The notes: a model not told the origin generated them from the sequence alone. A DNA stretch of 64,000 bases from Agromyces laixinhei (GCF_006337065.1 NZ_CP040872.1:2418001-2482000); one strand, 5' to 3'. Positions 42,902-55,482 are shown, counted from the stretch's first letter. A program made the numbers and translations.

Positions 42902-45820
42902 TCAGTCGCGTCCGGTCAGTCCCCAGGCGTCTTCGTCGGCGTCGCCGTCGACCTCGGGAAGCCCTTCGCTCATGCGGGCGACGGGGTCGGTGTAACGCTC
43001 GTCGGGCGCGTCGTACGCCTCCTTCGCGGCGATGCCGTCACCGAGCGGACCGGTCTGCGCGCCGGCGGGTGCCGCAGGGCGCGCGGCGGGCTGCTGTGCC
43101 GCTGCTGCAGCCGGCGCGGCAGCGGGCTCTTCGCCGCGCAGTCGCGCGAGCACGCCCGGCAGTTGCTCGGCGGTCACGAGCACGTCGCGCGCCTTCGAGC
43201 CCTCGGACGGGCCGACGATCTCACGCGACTCGAGCAGGTCCATGAGGCGGCCGGCCTTCGCGAAGCCGACGCGGAGCTTGCGCTGCAGCATCGACGTCGA
43301 TCCGAACTGGGTCGACACGACGAGCTCGGCGGCGGCGAGGAGCAGTTCGAGATCGTCGCCGATGTCGGAGTCGATCTCCTTCCGTTCGACGGCTGCCGCG
43401 ACATCCTGCCGGTATTCGGGCCGAGCCTGCCGGGTGACGTGCTTGACGACTCGCTCGATCTCGTCTTCGTTCACCCATGCACCCTGTACGCGCAGGGGCT
43501 TCGACGCGCCCATCGGCAGGAAGAGCGCGTCGCCCTGACCGATGAGCTTGTCGGCTCCCGGCTGATCGAGGATGACTCGGGAGTCGGTGACGCTCGTGAC
43601 CGCGAACGCGAGCCTCGAGGGCACGTTGGCCTTGATGAGACCGGTGACGACATCGACGGACGGTCGCTGGGTGGCCAGCACGAGGTGGATGCCGGAGGCG
43701 CGGGCGAGCTGCGTGATGCGCACGATCGAGTCCTCGACGTCGCGCGGGGCCACCATCATCAGGTCGGCGAGCTCGTCGACGACGACCAGCAGGTACGGAT
43801 ACGGCTTGAGTGTGCGCTCCGAGCCGGCCGGCAAGACGATCTCGTCGTTGATGACGGCCTTGTTGAAGTCGTCGATGTGACGGAAGCCGAACGACGCGAG
43901 GTCGTCGTAGCGCATGTCCATCTCCTTCACGACCCACGAGAGCGCCTCAGCGGCCTTCTTCGGATTCGTGATGATGGGCGTGATGAGGTGCGGCACACCG
44001 GCGTACGGCGCGAGCTCGACGCGCTTCGGGTCGATGAGCACCATGCGCACGTCGGAGGGCTTCGCCCGCATCAGAAGCGACGTGATCATCGAGTTCACGA
44101 AGCTCGACTTGCCGGAACCCGTGGAGCCGGCGACGAGCAGGTGCGGCATCTTCGCAAGGTTCGCGACGACGTAGCCGCCCCCCACGTCTTTGCCGACGCC
44201 GATCGTCATCGAGTGTGCGGCATTCGCCGCATTGCCGGAGCGGAGCACGTCGCCGAGCGTCACGATCTCGCGGTCGGCATTCGGGATCTCGATGCCGATC
44301 GCACTCTTGCCCGGGATCGGCGAGAGGATGCGCACCTCGTTGGAGGCGACCGCATAGGCCAGGTTCTTCGAGAGCGCCGTGACGCGTTCGACCTTGACGC
44401 CGGGGCCGAGCTCGATCTCGTACTGCGTCACCGTCGGACCGCGCGAGAAGCCGGTGACCTTCGCGTCGACGCCGAACTGGTCGAGCACGCCCGTGATCTG
44501 GCGCACGACGTCGTCGTTGACCTGCGAGCGCTTCTTCGCCGGTGCGCCGGCCGCCAGCGTCGACGCGGCGGGCAGGCTGTATGGGCGCTCGGGTTCGGCG
44601 GGCGCCTCCGCATCGAACTCCGAAGACCCGGGCGCGTCGGAGCCGGCCGCCCCGGTCGCGGCGCCTGCGACGTCGAACGCCGCGAGCACATTCGTGGCGC
44701 CGGCGTCGTCGCCGCGGAGGCCGGTGCCACCCTGCGGCACGTCGCCCGTGAACTGCTGCAGCGCGGACTCGGCGCGCTCGAGGTCGCCGAGCACTTCGGT
44801 GTCGTATCCGGGGCCGCCCGCTCCCTCGAGGGGCGACTCGAAGCCGCCGGCGGCGGAACCCGCTCCGAACACCTCGGTGAGTCCCTCTGCACCGCCGGAG
44901 GCGAACGCCGGGTCTTCCTCTCGGTTCGAGTCGTTGCGGCGCCACCACGGCAGCATGCCGCCGCGCGGCTGGTCGTCGTCGCCGTCGCCGAGTGCGTCGA
45001 TGCCGTCGAGTTCGGCCTGCACCGATTTCCTGCGCTCGCGTCTCGACGGTTTCGGCTCGCCCTCTGGCGCTTCGGTCTCGTCGTGGGTCGCACCGAAGAG
45101 CCATTCGTAGAGCTCACGGAACCGCGCGGGAATGCGGGTCGGCGGCGTCTTCGTGATGATGAGCAACGACAGGAGGAGCAGCACGATCACGACGATCGTG
45201 GCTCCCACCTGCGTGATGAGCGCGGTGAGCGGCGCCGCGACCATCCAGCCGAGGATGCCGCCGGCACGGGCCAGCACTGCCATGCCGTCGCGCGGCTCGG
45301 GCTGGCCGCCGAAGAGATGGCAGAGTGCGGAGACGGTCAGGAGCAGGAGGCCGAGCCCGATGCCGATGCGCGTGTTGTCGTGCACCGAGCTCGGGTGTCG
45401 GAAGAGCCAGACCGCGAAGAGCAGCATCACGACTGGCAGGGCGAAAGCGACCCGGCCGAAGAGGCCGCCGAAGGTCCATGAGTCGAGCGTCTGTGCGATG
45501 GGTTCGTTGATGAGGAACCACTCGACGACGGCGCCGATGATCGCGAGCACGACGATGAAGAACGGCAGGCCGTCGCGCCGCTCCTCTTTCGAGAGGGTCT
45601 CGGGGCCGAGCGCGCGGGCGGCCCCGCCGGTCAGGTGCGCCAGGCCCATCCATGCCCGCACGAGGATGTTCGGCCGCTCTGGGGCCGCGGGCGCCTTCTT
45701 CGTCGCGGCGGCGCGGGTGTTCGCCGGCAGCTTCTTCGTGGGTGCGGTGCTCTGGCGCGTCGACGTCGTGCGGGCGGACGTGCCCGATGCACGCTTGTTC
45801 GATCGGGTGCCCGTAGCCAT
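42902..45820 (-). CDS. ftsK: DNA translocase FtsK
   Basis: Septal DNA pump needed for chromosome dimer resolution. 972 residues: basic Thr/Ser/Ala N-terminus, four to five membrane helices (about 65-230), a long acidic Gly/Ala-rich linker, the alpha/beta motor with [14 protein letters not shown] and [11 protein letters not shown], and a C-terminal gamma winged helix ([26 protein letters not shown]). ATG at 45820 with TAACCT 7 bases upstream. Confidence 0.96.
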   Translation of the reverse strand: MATGTRSNKRASGTSARTTSTRQSTAPTKKLPANTRAAATKKAPAAPERPNILVRAWMGLAHLTGGAARALGPETLSKEERRDGLPFFIVVLAIIGAVVEWFLINEPIAQTLDSWTFGGLFGRVAFALPVVMLLFAVWLFRHPSSVHDNTRIGIGLGLLLLTVSALCHLFGGQPEPRDGMAVLARAGGILGWMVAAPLTALITQVGATIVVIVLLLLSLLIITKTPPTRIPARFRELYEWLFGATHDETEAPEGEPKPSRRERRKSVQAELDGIDALGDGDDDQPRGGMLPWWRRNDSNREEDPAFASGGAEGLTEVFGAGSAAGGFESPLEGAGGPGYDTEVLGDLERAESALQQFTGDVPQGGTGLRGDDAGATNVLAAFDVAGAATGAAGSDAPGSSEFDAEAPAEPERPYSLPAASTLAAGAPAKKRSQVNDDVVRQITGVLDQFGVDAKVTGFSRGPTVTQYEIELGPGVKVERVTALSKNLAYAVASNEVRILSPIPGKSAIGIEIPNADREIVTLGDVLRSGNAANAAHSMTIGVGKDVGGGYVVANLAKMPHLLVAGSTGSGKSSFVNSMITSLLMRAKPSDVRMVLIDPKRVELAPYAGVPHLITPIITNPKKAAEALSWVVKEMDMRYDDLASFGFRHIDDFNKAVINDEIVLPAGSERTLKPYPYLLVVVDELADLMMVAPRDVEDSIVRITQLARASGIHLVLATQRPSVDVVTGLIKANVPSRLAFAVTSVTDSRVILDQPGADKLIGQGDALFLPMGASKPLRVQGAWVNEDEIERVVKHVTRQARPEYRQDVAAAVERKEIDSDIGDDLELLLAAAELVVSTQFGSTSMLQRKLRVGFAKAGRLMDLLESREIVGPSEGSKARDVLVTAEQLPGVLARLRGEEPAAAPAAAAAQQPAARPAAPAGAQTGPLGDGIAAKEAYDAPDERYTDPVARMSEGLPEVDGDADEDAWGLTGRD

Positions 45821-45827
45821 GGAGTCA

Positions 45828-45833
45828 AGGTTA
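45828..45833 (-). promoter_or_regulatory. -10 hexamer of ftsK
   Basis: TAACCT ends 7 bases before the ftsK ATG; leaderless layout. Confidence 0.55.
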
Positions 45834-45936
45834 CGGCGCGGCGGCGACACCACGCCGCATCCGCCCGCGAGTGTCTGCGATCCGCGGACGCCCGCGCCTG
45901 ATGCGCCGACGCGCCCCGCGCCTACGCCCCGCGCCT

Positions 45937-47613
45937 CTACGCCTCGATGACGAGCGGCACGAGCATCGGCCGGCGACGCAGGCGCCGGTTGACCCAACCG
46001 CCGAGCACGCGCCGCACGATCTGCGACAGCGCGTGGGAGTCGCGCACGCCGCTGTGTGCGGCCTCGGCGAGGGCGTCGATGATCTTGGGCTTGACATCGT
46101 CGAAGACCGAGTCGTCTTCGGCGAACCCGCGCGCGTGGATCTCGGGCCCGGTGATGACTCGGCCCGTGGACGCGTCGACCACGACGATGACCGAGATGAA
46201 GCCCTCCTCTGCGAGGATGCGGCGGTCCTTGAGGTCGGCGTCGGTGATCTCGCCGACGGTCGAGCCGTCGACGTAGACGAAGCCGAGGTCGAGCTGCCCG
46301 ACGACGCCGAGCACGCCGCCCCGCAGGTCGTACACCGTGCCGTTCTCGCCGATGAAGGTGTTCTTCTCGGGGATGCCGGTGTCTTGCGCGAGCTTCGCGT
46401 TCGCGAACAGGTGCCGGTACTCACCGTGGATCGGCAGCACGTTCTTCGGCTTCAGGATGTTGTAGCAGTAGAGGAGTTCGCCGGCGGCCGCGTGCCCCGA
46501 GACGTGCACCTTCGCGTTGGCCTTGTGCACGACGTCGGCGCCGAGCTTCGTGAGACCGTCGATGACGCGATAGACCGCGTTCTCGTTGCCCGGGATCAGG
46601 CTCGAAGCGAGGATCACCGTGTCGCCCTCGCCGATCTCGATCTGGTGGTCGCGGTTCGCCATGCGCGAGAGCACCGCCATCGGCTCGCCCTGCGACCCGG
46701 TCGACATGTAGACGATCTCGTCGTCGGGCACGTTGCCGGCCTTCTTGTAGTCGATGAGCACGCCCTCCGGCACCTTCAGGTAGCCGAGATCGGCGGCGAT
46801 GGTCATGTTGCGCACCATGCTGCGGCCGAGGAGGGCGACCCGGCGGTGGTTGGCCCACGCGGCGTCGAGCACCTGCTGCACGCGGTGCACGTGGCTCGAG
46901 AAGCTCGCGACGATGACTCGGCGCGGCGCACGGTTGATGACCTCGTCGATCACGGGGCCGATGGAGCGCTCGAGCGGGGTGAAGCCGGGGACATCCGCGT
47001 TCGTGGAGTCGACCATGAAGACGTCGACGCCCTCTTCGCCGAGGCGCGCGAACTCGCGCAGGTCGGTGAGTCGTCCGTCGAGCGGCAGCTGATCCATCTT
47101 GAAGTCGCCGGTCGCGAGCACGGTGCCTGCGTCGGTCTTGATCGCGACGGCGAGGGCGTCGGGGATCGAGTGGTTGACGGCGATGAACTCGAGACGGAAG
47201 GGGCCGATCTGCTCGTGCCCGCCCTCTTTCACGGTGAGGGTATAGGGCTTGATGCGGTGCTCTTTGAGCTTCGCCTCGATGAGCGCGAGCGTCAGTTGCG
47301 AGCCGATCAGGGGGATGTCGCCCCGGAGCTTGAGCAGATAGGGCACCGCGCCGATGTGGTCTTCGTGACCGTGCGTGAGCACGACACCGACGATGTCGTC
47401 GATGCGCGACTTCAGGAAGCCGAAGTCGGGCAGGATCAGGTCGACGCCCGGCTGGTGCTCTTCGGGGAAGAGCACGCCGCAGTCGACGATGAGGATCTTG
47501 CCGTCGATCTCGTAGCTGGTCATGTTGCGGCCGACCTCCCCCAGGCCGCCGATGGGGATGATGCGGAGCGTTCCGGCCTCGAGCGGGGCAGGATCGATGA
47601 CTTGGTCGGGCAT
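45937..47613 (-). CDS. rnj: Ribonuclease J
   Basis: Metallo-beta-lactamase/beta-CASP ribonuclease with 5'-3' exo- and endo-activity in mRNA and rRNA processing. 558 residues: [11 protein letters not shown] at 80-90 gives zinc ligands His81, His83, Asp85 and His86; further ligands lie in [15 protein letters not shown] and the beta-CASP VHVSGHA. The C-terminal domain is complete. ATG at 47613 after AGAAGGAGG. Confidence 0.96.
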   Translation of the reverse strand: MPDQVIDPAPLEAGTLRIIPIGGLGEVGRNMTSYEIDGKILIVDCGVLFPEEHQPGVDLILPDFGFLKSRIDDIVGVVLTHGHEDHIGAVPYLLKLRGDIPLIGSQLTLALIEAKLKEHRIKPYTLTVKEGGHEQIGPFRLEFIAVNHSIPDALAVAIKTDAGTVLATGDFKMDQLPLDGRLTDLREFARLGEEGVDVFMVDSTNADVPGFTPLERSIGPVIDEVINRAPRRVIVASFSSHVHRVQQVLDAAWANHRRVALLGRSMVRNMTIAADLGYLKVPEGVLIDYKKAGNVPDDEIVYMSTGSQGEPMAVLSRMANRDHQIEIGEGDTVILASSLIPGNENAVYRVIDGLTKLGADVVHKANAKVHVSGHAAAGELLYCYNILKPKNVLPIHGEYRHLFANAKLAQDTGIPEKNTFIGENGTVYDLRGGVLGVVGQLDLGFVYVDGSTVGEITDADLKDRRILAEEGFISVIVVVDASTGRVITGPEIHARGFAEDDSVFDDVKPKIIDALAEAAHSGVRDSHALSQIVRRVLGGWVNRRLRRRPMLVPLVIEA

Positions 47614-47719
47614 GAGCCCTCCTTCTGTTGCGGTGTTCAGTTCGGTGCCGGCGCTCTGACCGGCGGATGTCTCGGGGAGGACGTCGCGGCGGGCAGGGCG
47701 CGCCGCGGCATCCGCTCGT

Positions 47720-48694
47720 TCAGCGGGTGGTGCCGGCGACCTTCGGCAGCGCGCCGCCTGCGGCGGCGTTGCGGTCGGGACGGAAGTTGTGGAAGTCGAC
47801 GCCGTCGATGCCGCTGACGTGGTCGATCTCGTCTTCGATGAGGGCGGCCTCCCACTCTTCGGGGCCGACGAGGGGAAGGCGTACTCGCGGGCTCCCGATG
47901 CGGCCGAGACCGTGCAGGATGTACTTCGCGGCGACCGTGCCCGGAACATGGGTCATGACGGCTCGCACGAGCGGCTCGAGACGCTGGTGGGCGGCGGTGG
48001 CCGTCGCGAGGTCGCCCGCGTTCACCGCGTCGATGATCTGACGGTAGGGCGCGGCGGCGATGTTCGCCGTGATGCCGATGAGGCCCGTCGCGCCGATCGA
48101 GAGGTGCGGCAGCACGTTCGCATCGTCGCCCGAGAAGTACATGAGGTCGGTCTGGTTCAGCACCCGGCTCACCTCGGAGAAGTCGCCCTTGGCGTCTTTC
48201 ACCGCGAGGATGTTGGGGTGCTTGGCGAGCCGCAGGATCGTCTCGTACCTGATCGGCACGCCCGTGCGCCCGGGGATGTCGTAGAGGATGACCGGCAGAT
48301 CGGTGGCGTCGGCCACGAGCCGGAAGTGCGTGAGGATGCCCGCCTGCGTCGGCTTGTTGTAATACGGCGTGACGATCATGATGCCGTCGGCGCCGGCCTG
48401 CTCGGAGTGCTTGTAGAGCTCGATCGCGTGCGCGGTCTCGTTCGAGCCGCCGCCCGTGATGATCTTGGCGCGGCCTGCGGCGACGTCTTTGCCGACCTCG
48501 ACCAGGCGGATCTTCTCGGGGTCGGTGAGGGTCGAGGTCTCGCCCGTGGTGCCGGTGACGACTATGCCGTCGGCGCCCGCCGAGATGACGTCGTCGATGT
48601 GCTTCTCGACCCCGGGCCAATCGACTTCGCCGTCCGCCGTCATCGGCGTGACGAGCGCGACGAGCACTTGTCCGAAGGGGTTCTGGGAGGTCAC
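47720..48694 (-). CDS. dapA: 4-hydroxy-tetrahydrodipicolinate synthase
   Basis: First step of the DAP/lysine branch, condensing pyruvate with aspartate semialdehyde. 324 residues. The Schiff-base Lys166 (LAVKDAKGD) and the proton-relay Tyr138 (LYDIPGRTG) are in place, with GTTGETSTL at 48-56. The start is GTG at 48694; TACGCT ends 7 bases before it and a 21-bp tandem repeat occupies the -35 region. Confidence 0.95.
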   Translation of the reverse strand: MTSQNPFGQVLVALVTPMTADGEVDWPGVEKHIDDVISAGADGIVVTGTTGETSTLTDPEKIRLVEVGKDVAAGRAKIITGGGSNETAHAIELYKHSEQAGADGIMIVTPYYNKPTQAGILTHFRLVADATDLPVILYDIPGRTGVPIRYETILRLAKHPNILAVKDAKGDFSEVSRVLNQTDLMYFSGDDANVLPHLSIGATGLIGITANIAAAPYRQIIDAVNAGDLATATAAHQRLEPLVRAVMTHVPGTVAAKYILHGLGRIGSPRVRLPLVGPEEWEAALIEDEIDHVSGIDGVDFHNFRPDRNAAAGGALPKVAGTTR

Positions 48695-48701
48695 GCAGTC
48701 C

Positions 48702-48707
48702 AGCGTA
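48702..48707 (-). promoter_or_regulatory. -10 hexamer of dapA
   Basis: TACGCT ends 7 bases before the dapA GTG. Confidence 0.5.
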
Positions 48708-48709
48708 TC

Positions 48710-48751
48710 GGGTCGACGCGGGTCGCGGCCGGGTCGACGCGGGTCGCGGCC
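48710..48751. repeat. 21-bp tandem repeat at the dapA promoter
   Basis: Two exact 21-bp copies of GGGTCGACGCGGGTCGCGG plus CC, with the next bases continuing GGGTCG. It covers the spacer and -35 region of dapA. Confidence 0.9.
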
Positions 48752-48854
48752 GGGTCGGGCCGCCACCCGTGCCATCAACCGCACCACTCCCCTCCCTGCC
48801 CGCACCCGGCGTGTCGGCAGCGAGGAGCCGGGGCGAAGGACACAGACCCGGAGG

Positions 48855-50179
<1,325 letters not shown>

Positions 50180-50186
50180 CCCGTCA

Positions 50187-50192
50187 AGGCTA
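50187..50192 (-). promoter_or_regulatory. -10 hexamer of thyA
   Basis: TAGCCT ends 7 bases before the thyA ATG. Confidence 0.55.
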
Positions 50193-50315
50193 TCCCTCCA
50201 TGGCCGAACGACGGCGAAGGCGAGCGGATGCCGCGACCGCGATCTTCGCCGCGTTCCTCAACGGGCGCCGGCGCTCGCGGCTAGGCTGGAAGTCCGGCTC
50301 GACGAGGAGGATGAC

Positions 50316-50741
<426 letters not shown>

Positions 50742-50744
50742 TCG

Positions 50745-51650
50745 ATGCGGCTGCTCGTCGCCGGTGCCTCCGGATTCATCGGCACTCCGCTCGTGGCCGC
50801 ACTGATCGCCGACGGGCACGAGGTCGTGCGCCTCGTGCGACGTCGAGCCGCGGGCGATGACGAGTCGGCGTGGTCGCCCACTGCCGGCATCATCGACTTC
50901 ACCGTCATGGATCGCGTCGACGCGGTCGTGAATCTCTCGGGAGCGCCATTCACGCGTCTGCCCTGGACGAAGGCGTACCGCTCCGAGCTTCTCGGATCCC
51001 GCATCGCGGCGACCCGCACCCTCGCCGACGCGATGCGCAAGGCACGGCGCCCTCCCACCGTCTTCCTGAACGCCTCCGCGGTCGGGTACTACGGTGATCG
51101 CCCCGGCGAACTGCTCACCGAGCACTCGAGCGGCGGCACGGGATACCTCGCGGATGTCGTCAGGCGTTGGGAGGCGGCGGCATGCCTCGCACCCGAGGAG
51201 ACTCGCACGGTCGTCTTCCGTTCCGGCGTCGTGGTGGGGCAGGGCGGGGCCATGAAGCGAGTCGCATCTCTGACCCGGCTGGGCGTGTCGGGCCGGCTCG
51301 GCACCGGCGGCCAGCACTGGCCGTGGATCGCGCTCGACGACGAGGTCGGCGCGCTCATGCACTTGCTCGGCTCCTCACTTTCGGGAGCGGTCAACCTCGT
51401 CGGCCCCAGACCGTCGACGGCGGATCGGGTGATGACCGCGATGGCCGAACGGATGCACCGGCCGTACGTGCTCGGCGTGCCCGAGCGCATGCTCGAGATC
51501 GCACTCGGCCGCGCGGCCGACGACCTGTTGCTCGCGAGCCAGAAGGTACGGCCGCAGCGGCTCATCGACGACGGCTACCGGTTCCGGCACGCGACGGTCG
51601 AGACGGCGCTCGACGCGATGTTGAGCGCGCCGCGCACCGTGTCTCAGTAG
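50745..51650 (+). CDS. TIGR01777-family epimerase (YfcH-like)
   Basis: Extended short-chain dehydrogenase-like protein of 301 residues. N-terminal NAD(P) site GASGFIGTPL, conserved NLSGAPF, SAVGYYGDR and the C-terminal DUF1731 part (RMLEIALGRAADDLLLASQKVRPQRL). The biological substrate of this family is unknown. Coupled to osmC and convergent with the TPR gene. Confidence 0.88.
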   Translation: MRLLVAGASGFIGTPLVAALIADGHEVVRLVRRRAAGDDESAWSPTAGIIDFTVMDRVDAVVNLSGAPFTRLPWTKAYRSELLGSRIAATRTLADAMRKARRPPTVFLNASAVGYYGDRPGELLTEHSSGGTGYLADVVRRWEAAACLAPEETRTVVFRSGVVVGQGGAMKRVASLTRLGVSGRLGTGGQHWPWIALDDEVGALMHLLGSSLSGAVNLVGPRPSTADRVMTAMAERMHRPYVLGVPERMLEIALGRAADDLLLASQKVRPQRLIDDGYRFRHATVETALDAMLSAPRTVSQ

Positions 51651-51674
51651 TCACCCGTGCGCCGTCGTCACTGC

Positions 51675-52115
51675 TCAGCCTCCGGAGCGTGAAAGCTCGA
51701 TCGCGCGTCGCACCGCGTGCCGGGCGTTGCGACGGTCGCCTGCCGCATCGTAGGCGAGCCCGAGTCGGAGCACGGCCCGCCACGAGTCTGGCGTCTCCTC
51801 GGCCGCAGCACGGAAGCCGTCGAGTGCGGCGCGCGCCGCGGCGCGCTCGGGTCGACCGCTCGCCATGAGCGGCAGTCCGAGGTCGAGCAGGCCCTCGGCA
51901 TCGAGCCGCTTCACGAGCTCGTGCGAACGGATGCCGAAGCTGAGTTCGCGCCAGAGCGCCCAGAGGGCGATGAGCGGCAGCACGAGCAGGGCGACCCCCA
52001 TGGCGATCGCGACCGGTTCGCCGGTCGCGATGAACTGCACGGCGCGCCAGCCCGCGAGCGCGAGATAGAGCACGAGGAGCGCGGCCATGATGAGCGCGCC
52101 GAGCTTCGTGGTCAT
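51675..52115 (-). CDS. Membrane protein with TPR-like tail
   Basis: 146 residues: two N-terminal transmembrane helices (about 7-28 and 36-57), then a helical tail with a TPR-like stretch (AVLRLGLAYDAAGDRRNARHAVRRAIEL). Function unknown. It is coupled to dapB (ATGA), as in other Microbacteriaceae, but no lysine-pathway role is evident. Confidence 0.8.
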   Translation of the reverse strand: MTTKLGALIMAALLVLYLALAGWRAVQFIATGEPVAIAMGVALLVLPLIALWALWRELSFGIRSHELVKRLDAEGLLDLGLPLMASGRPERAAARAALDGFRAAAEETPDSWRAVLRLGLAYDAAGDRRNARHAVRRAIELSRSGG

Positions 52116-52864
52116 CGGGAGGTGCCGGGCAGTCCGAGGTCGAGCAGGGCGTCGAGGCCGACCGTGACACCGGATGCCTCGGGGGCGTTGCGGATGGCGA
52201 GCAGGATGCCGGCCTCATACGACTTCGGGGAGAGCGTCGAGTGCGTGATCGTCAGGGTCTCGCCGTCGCCGCCGAACACGACGCGCTGCTCGGCCGCGAC
52301 CCCGGCGAGACGCAGGCTGTGCACGGGGACCCCGCTCACGAGCTGCCCCCGCGCGCGCTGGTCGGCATGCGGCGCGGCGATCGGGCCCCCCTGCACGCGC
52401 GCGTCGCCGATGAGCTCGGCGGTTCGCACGGCCGTGCCCGACGGCGAGTCGACCTTGCCTGCGTGGTGCGCCTCGACGATCTCGATCGAGTCGAAGAACG
52501 GTGCCGCAAGCCTCGCGAAGGCGGTGCCGAGCACACTGCCGATCGAGAAGTTCGGGACGAAGAGCACGGCGCCGGCGTCGGCATGACCCCGCACGAACGC
52601 CGAGATCTCGGCGATGCGGTCGCTCGACCAGCCAGAAGTGCCGACGACGACCGGGATGCCGGCGCCCGCGGCGAACTCGACGATCTCGGCGCTCGCTCCG
52701 GGATGGGTGACATCGAACGCCACATCGGCGCCGAGCATGAGATCGAGGCTCGAACGGGAGTCGAGCGCGGCGTGCAGTTCGAGGTCGTCGGCCTCCTCGA
52801 TCAGTCGACGCGCCAGCAGCCCCATCTTGCCGGTGGCTCCCGCCACGGCGACCCGTATCGTCAC
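52112..52864 (-). CDS. dapB: 4-hydroxy-tetrahydrodipicolinate reductase
   Basis: Second DAP-pathway step. 250 residues with VAGATGKMG (NADH site), FVPNFSIGSVLG and the catalytic EAHHAGKVDSPSGTA motif with His-His and Lys. GTG start; TAGGGT ends 6 bases before it, so the mRNA is probably leaderless. With dapA and dapF nearby, but each under its own promoter. Confidence 0.96.
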   Translation of the reverse strand: MTIRVAVAGATGKMGLLARRLIEEADDLELHAALDSRSSLDLMLGADVAFDVTHPGASAEIVEFAAGAGIPVVVGTSGWSSDRIAEISAFVRGHADAGAVLFVPNFSIGSVLGTAFARLAAPFFDSIEIVEAHHAGKVDSPSGTAVRTAELIGDARVQGGPIAAPHADQRARGQLVSGVPVHSLRLAGVAAEQRVVFGGDGETLTITHSTLSPKSYEAGILLAIRNAPEASGVTVGLDALLDLGLPGTSR

Positions 52865-52870
52865 GGTTTC

Positions 52871-52876
52871 ACCCTA
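52871..52876 (-). promoter_or_regulatory. -10 hexamer of dapB
   Basis: TAGGGT ends 6 bases before the dapB GTG. Confidence 0.6.
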
Positions 52877-52946
52877 GCAAGAGCGCACCTGGCGACGGAC
52901 GCCGCGGGGTCGCAGCGGCACGCGGCATCCGCTGCCGACCTGGTCA

Positions 52947-52952
52947 TAGTGT
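52947..52952 (+). promoter_or_regulatory. -10 hexamer of the GNAT gene
   Basis: TAGTGT ends 6 bases before the ATG at 52959; the intervening GGAGGC is too close to act as a normal ribosome-binding site. Confidence 0.5.
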
Positions 52953-52958
52953 GGAGGC

Positions 52959-53441
52959 ATGCTGCGTCTCAGAGAAGCCTCCGTGACCGACGCCGATGCA
53001 CACGCATTGCTCGGCGCCTACTTCGCAGAGCGCGCCGCGGGGTTTCCGGCCGCACAGGGCGAGTACCGCCCGGCCTGGCCGACAGCGGAGCAGTTCACGC
53101 CGCCCGCCGGCGTCTTCCTGATCGTCGTCGACGAGTCGGACGCCGCCGTCGGATGCGGCGGGGCGCGACGCATCCGGCCCCGTCCAGGCACCCGCGAGGT
53201 GCGCTTCGAGATCAAGCACCTCTGGCTGGCGCCCACGGAGCGCGGCGGCGGCGAGGGGCGCCGTCTACTCGCCGAACTCGAGCGGCGGGCGGTGGAGTAC
53301 GGCGCCCGGGAACTCGTGCTCGACACGAACGCGAGTCTCGAAGCCGCGGGCGGCCTCTACCGCTCGAGCGGATACGTCGACGTCGAGCCCTACAACGACA
53401 ACCCGAACGCGACGAACTGGTACGGCAAGCGCGTCGGCTGA
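52959..53441 (+). CDS. GNAT-family N-acetyltransferase
   Basis: 160-residue acetyltransferase. The acetyl-CoA loop is LAPTERGGGEGRRLL and the C-terminal YRSSGYVDVEPYNDNPNATNWYGK is typical of a small-molecule subgroup. Substrate unknown. Divergent from dapB with facing leaderless-type promoters; convergent with the phosphatase gene. Confidence 0.85.
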   Translation: MLRLREASVTDADAHALLGAYFAERAAGFPAAQGEYRPAWPTAEQFTPPAGVFLIVVDESDAAVGCGGARRIRPRPGTREVRFEIKHLWLAPTERGGGEGRRLLAELERRAVEYGARELVLDTNASLEAAGGLYRSSGYVDVEPYNDNPNATNWYGKRVG

Positions 53442-53457
53442 TCAGACCGAGGCCGAA

Positions 53458-54060
53458 TCAGATCAGGTAGGGTTCCGGCAGTCCGGTGCGCAGCTCGGGC
53501 GGCAGATGCGCGATGTCGTTGTGCGCGACGAGACTCCAGGGGCGGCCGGGCTTCTGGGTGAGCACGGTGAGACCGCAGTTGGCCTGGTTCAGCGAGACCC
53601 AGCGCCAGTCGGGAGCACCGAGCACCTCGCGCACGAACCAGGCGATGACGAAGTTGTGAGTGATGAGCAGCTCGTGGCGATCTTCGCGGTGCGAGCGCAG
53701 GAACTCCGCGGCGGCATCGGCCATCTGCGCACTCCCGGCCTCGATCTCGGCCTCGGTCACCGAACCGAAGAATGGATCGTACGCCTTCGGCGTCTCGGGC
53801 GCCGGCCCCGACGGAATGCAATCGAAGAGCAGCGCCGAGGGTTCGGAGTTCAGCGCCGGCATCTTCGCCGCGATGATCTCGGCCGTCTCAGCGGCCCGCT
53901 GCAGCGGTGAGTGCCACGCGTCGTCGAAGGGCACTCCGCCGAGACGTTCGGCGAGCAGTTCGGCCTGCCGGCGCCCACGGGGTGACAACGGCCCGTCGGG
54001 CAGGCCGTGCTCGGCATCGAGCTGTTCGCCGTGTCGGACGAGATAGAGGTGGTTGGCCAC
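53458..54060 (-). CDS. Histidine phosphatase family protein
   Basis: 200 residues with the phosphoglycerate-mutase-like catalytic LVRHGEQ at 7-13, HSPLQRAAETAEI and the second histidine in LITHNFVIAW. Start is GTG after GAGGAG. The substrate is not predictable. It follows the M16 peptidase gene with a 36-base gap. Confidence 0.87.
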   Translation of the reverse strand: MANHLYLVRHGEQLDAEHGLPDGPLSPRGRRQAELLAERLGGVPFDDAWHSPLQRAAETAEIIAAKMPALNSEPSALLFDCIPSGPAPETPKAYDPFFGSVTEAEIEAGSAQMADAAAEFLRSHREDRHELLITHNFVIAWFVREVLGAPDWRWVSLNQANCGLTVLTQKPGRPWSLVAHNDIAHLPPELRTGLPEPYLI

Positions 54061-54096
54061 GGATATCCGCTCCTCTGCTGCAGGGTGGTGCCGCGG

Positions 54097-55482
54097 TCAG
54101 GCGACGTCGGAACTCGGGGCGACCGCATCGGACGCGCCCGTGAGGCCGGCCTCGTCGATCGCGCCGACGGCAACGAGCGAGAAGGCGCGGGAGGCGAGGT
54201 CGGCGGCGAGCTGCTGCACGTCGTCGGCGGTGACGAGTGCGATGCGACGCAGCGCCTCGTCGAGATCGACGAACTCGCCGAGTGTGAGTTCGGCACGGCC
54301 GAGCCGCGACATCCGGGTGTCGGAGTCCTCGAGCGCGAGGGCCGAGGCGCCCGCGAGCTGACCCGAAGCCCGGCGCAGTTCGTCGGCGGTCACGCCGTCG
54401 GCTGCGAGTCGCTCGAGTTCGTCGCGCATGAGCGCCGCGACGGTGCCCGCCTTCGACGGCGCGCATCCCGCGTACATGCCGAAGAGGCCGGCATCGGAGT
54501 AGCCGGGTGCGAAGGAGTAGACGGAGTATGCCAGCCCGCGGCGCTCGCGCACCTGCTGGAAGAGTCGCGACGACATGCCGGAGCCGAAGATCGCGTTGAG
54601 CACGCTCATCGTCGGCCGCCGCGCGTCGGTCGCGACGAGGCCGGGCACACCGAGCAGGAGGTTCACCTGCTCGGTCGGACGTGAGACGACGGTGATCTCG
54701 GGACCGGCCTCGAGGGCGGCGGGCACGACGGAACGCCGCTCGACCGGTCGCCCCGCTGCGCCGAGGTCCCATCCGGACGTGGAGAGTGCGCGCTCGAGTT
54801 CGGCCACCAGCACGTCGTGGTCGACGGCGCCGGCGACGGTGACGACGAGGTCTTGCGGGCGGTAGTTCGCGCGGTAGTGCTCCCACACGCCGCCGCGGGT
54901 GGCGCTGCGGATGGTCTCGGGGTTGCCGCCGATGGGGCGCCCCAGCGGGTGAGCGCCGAGCAGCACTTCGAAGAAGCGCTCGTTCGCAACATCTCCGGGG
55001 TCGTCACCCGCCATCGAGAGTTCTTCGAGGATCACCCCGCGTTCGCTCTCGAACTCGGTCGGATCCAGCAGCGAGGAGGTGAACATGTCGGCGAGCACCT
55101 CGACCGCCATCGGCAGGTCCCGGTCTTGCACCTTGGCGTAGTAGCACGTGTACTCCTTCGCGGTGAGCGCGTTGTGCTCGCCGCCGACCGCGTCGAAGGA
55201 GATGGCGATGTCGAGGGCCGATCGGGTGCTCGTGCCCTTGAAGAGGAGATGCTCGAGGAAGTGCGTCGATCCGTAGCTCGCGGGGTGCGCGGCATCCGCT
55301 CGCTGTTCGTCACGCGAGCCGACCGCGACCCAGAAGCCGATGGTCGCACTGCGACTGCCCGGCACCTGTTCACTCAGCACTCGCACGCCCGACGGGAGCA
55401 CGCTGCGCCGAACTCGCGCGTCGCCTGCTGCGGTGAAGGAGAGCTCGGCCTGGCCGAGCGGGAGGTCGACAGCGCCGTTCAT
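54097..55482 (-). CDS. M16-family zinc peptidase
   Basis: Processing-peptidase-like metalloprotease of 461 residues. The inverted zinc motif HFLEH (GSTHFLEHLLFKG) and the downstream Glu (ESERGVILEEL) are intact, so it should be active. The C-terminal inactive half is also present. In many actinobacteria this gene follows gpsI (pnp), which is absent here. TAGGCT ends 7 bases before the ATG at 55482. Confidence 0.92.
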   Translation of the reverse strand: MNGAVDLPLGQAELSFTAAGDARVRRSVLPSGVRVLSEQVPGSRSATIGFWVAVGSRDEQRADAAHPASYGSTHFLEHLLFKGTSTRSALDIAISFDAVGGEHNALTAKEYTCYYAKVQDRDLPMAVEVLADMFTSSLLDPTEFESERGVILEELSMAGDDPGDVANERFFEVLLGAHPLGRPIGGNPETIRSATRGGVWEHYRANYRPQDLVVTVAGAVDHDVLVAELERALSTSGWDLGAAGRPVERRSVVPAALEAGPEITVVSRPTEQVNLLLGVPGLVATDARRPTMSVLNAIFGSGMSSRLFQQVRERRGLAYSVYSFAPGYSDAGLFGMYAGCAPSKAGTVAALMRDELERLAADGVTADELRRASGQLAGASALALEDSDTRMSRLGRAELTLGEFVDLDEALRRIALVTADDVQQLAADLASRAFSLVAVGAIDEAGLTGASDAVAPSSDVA

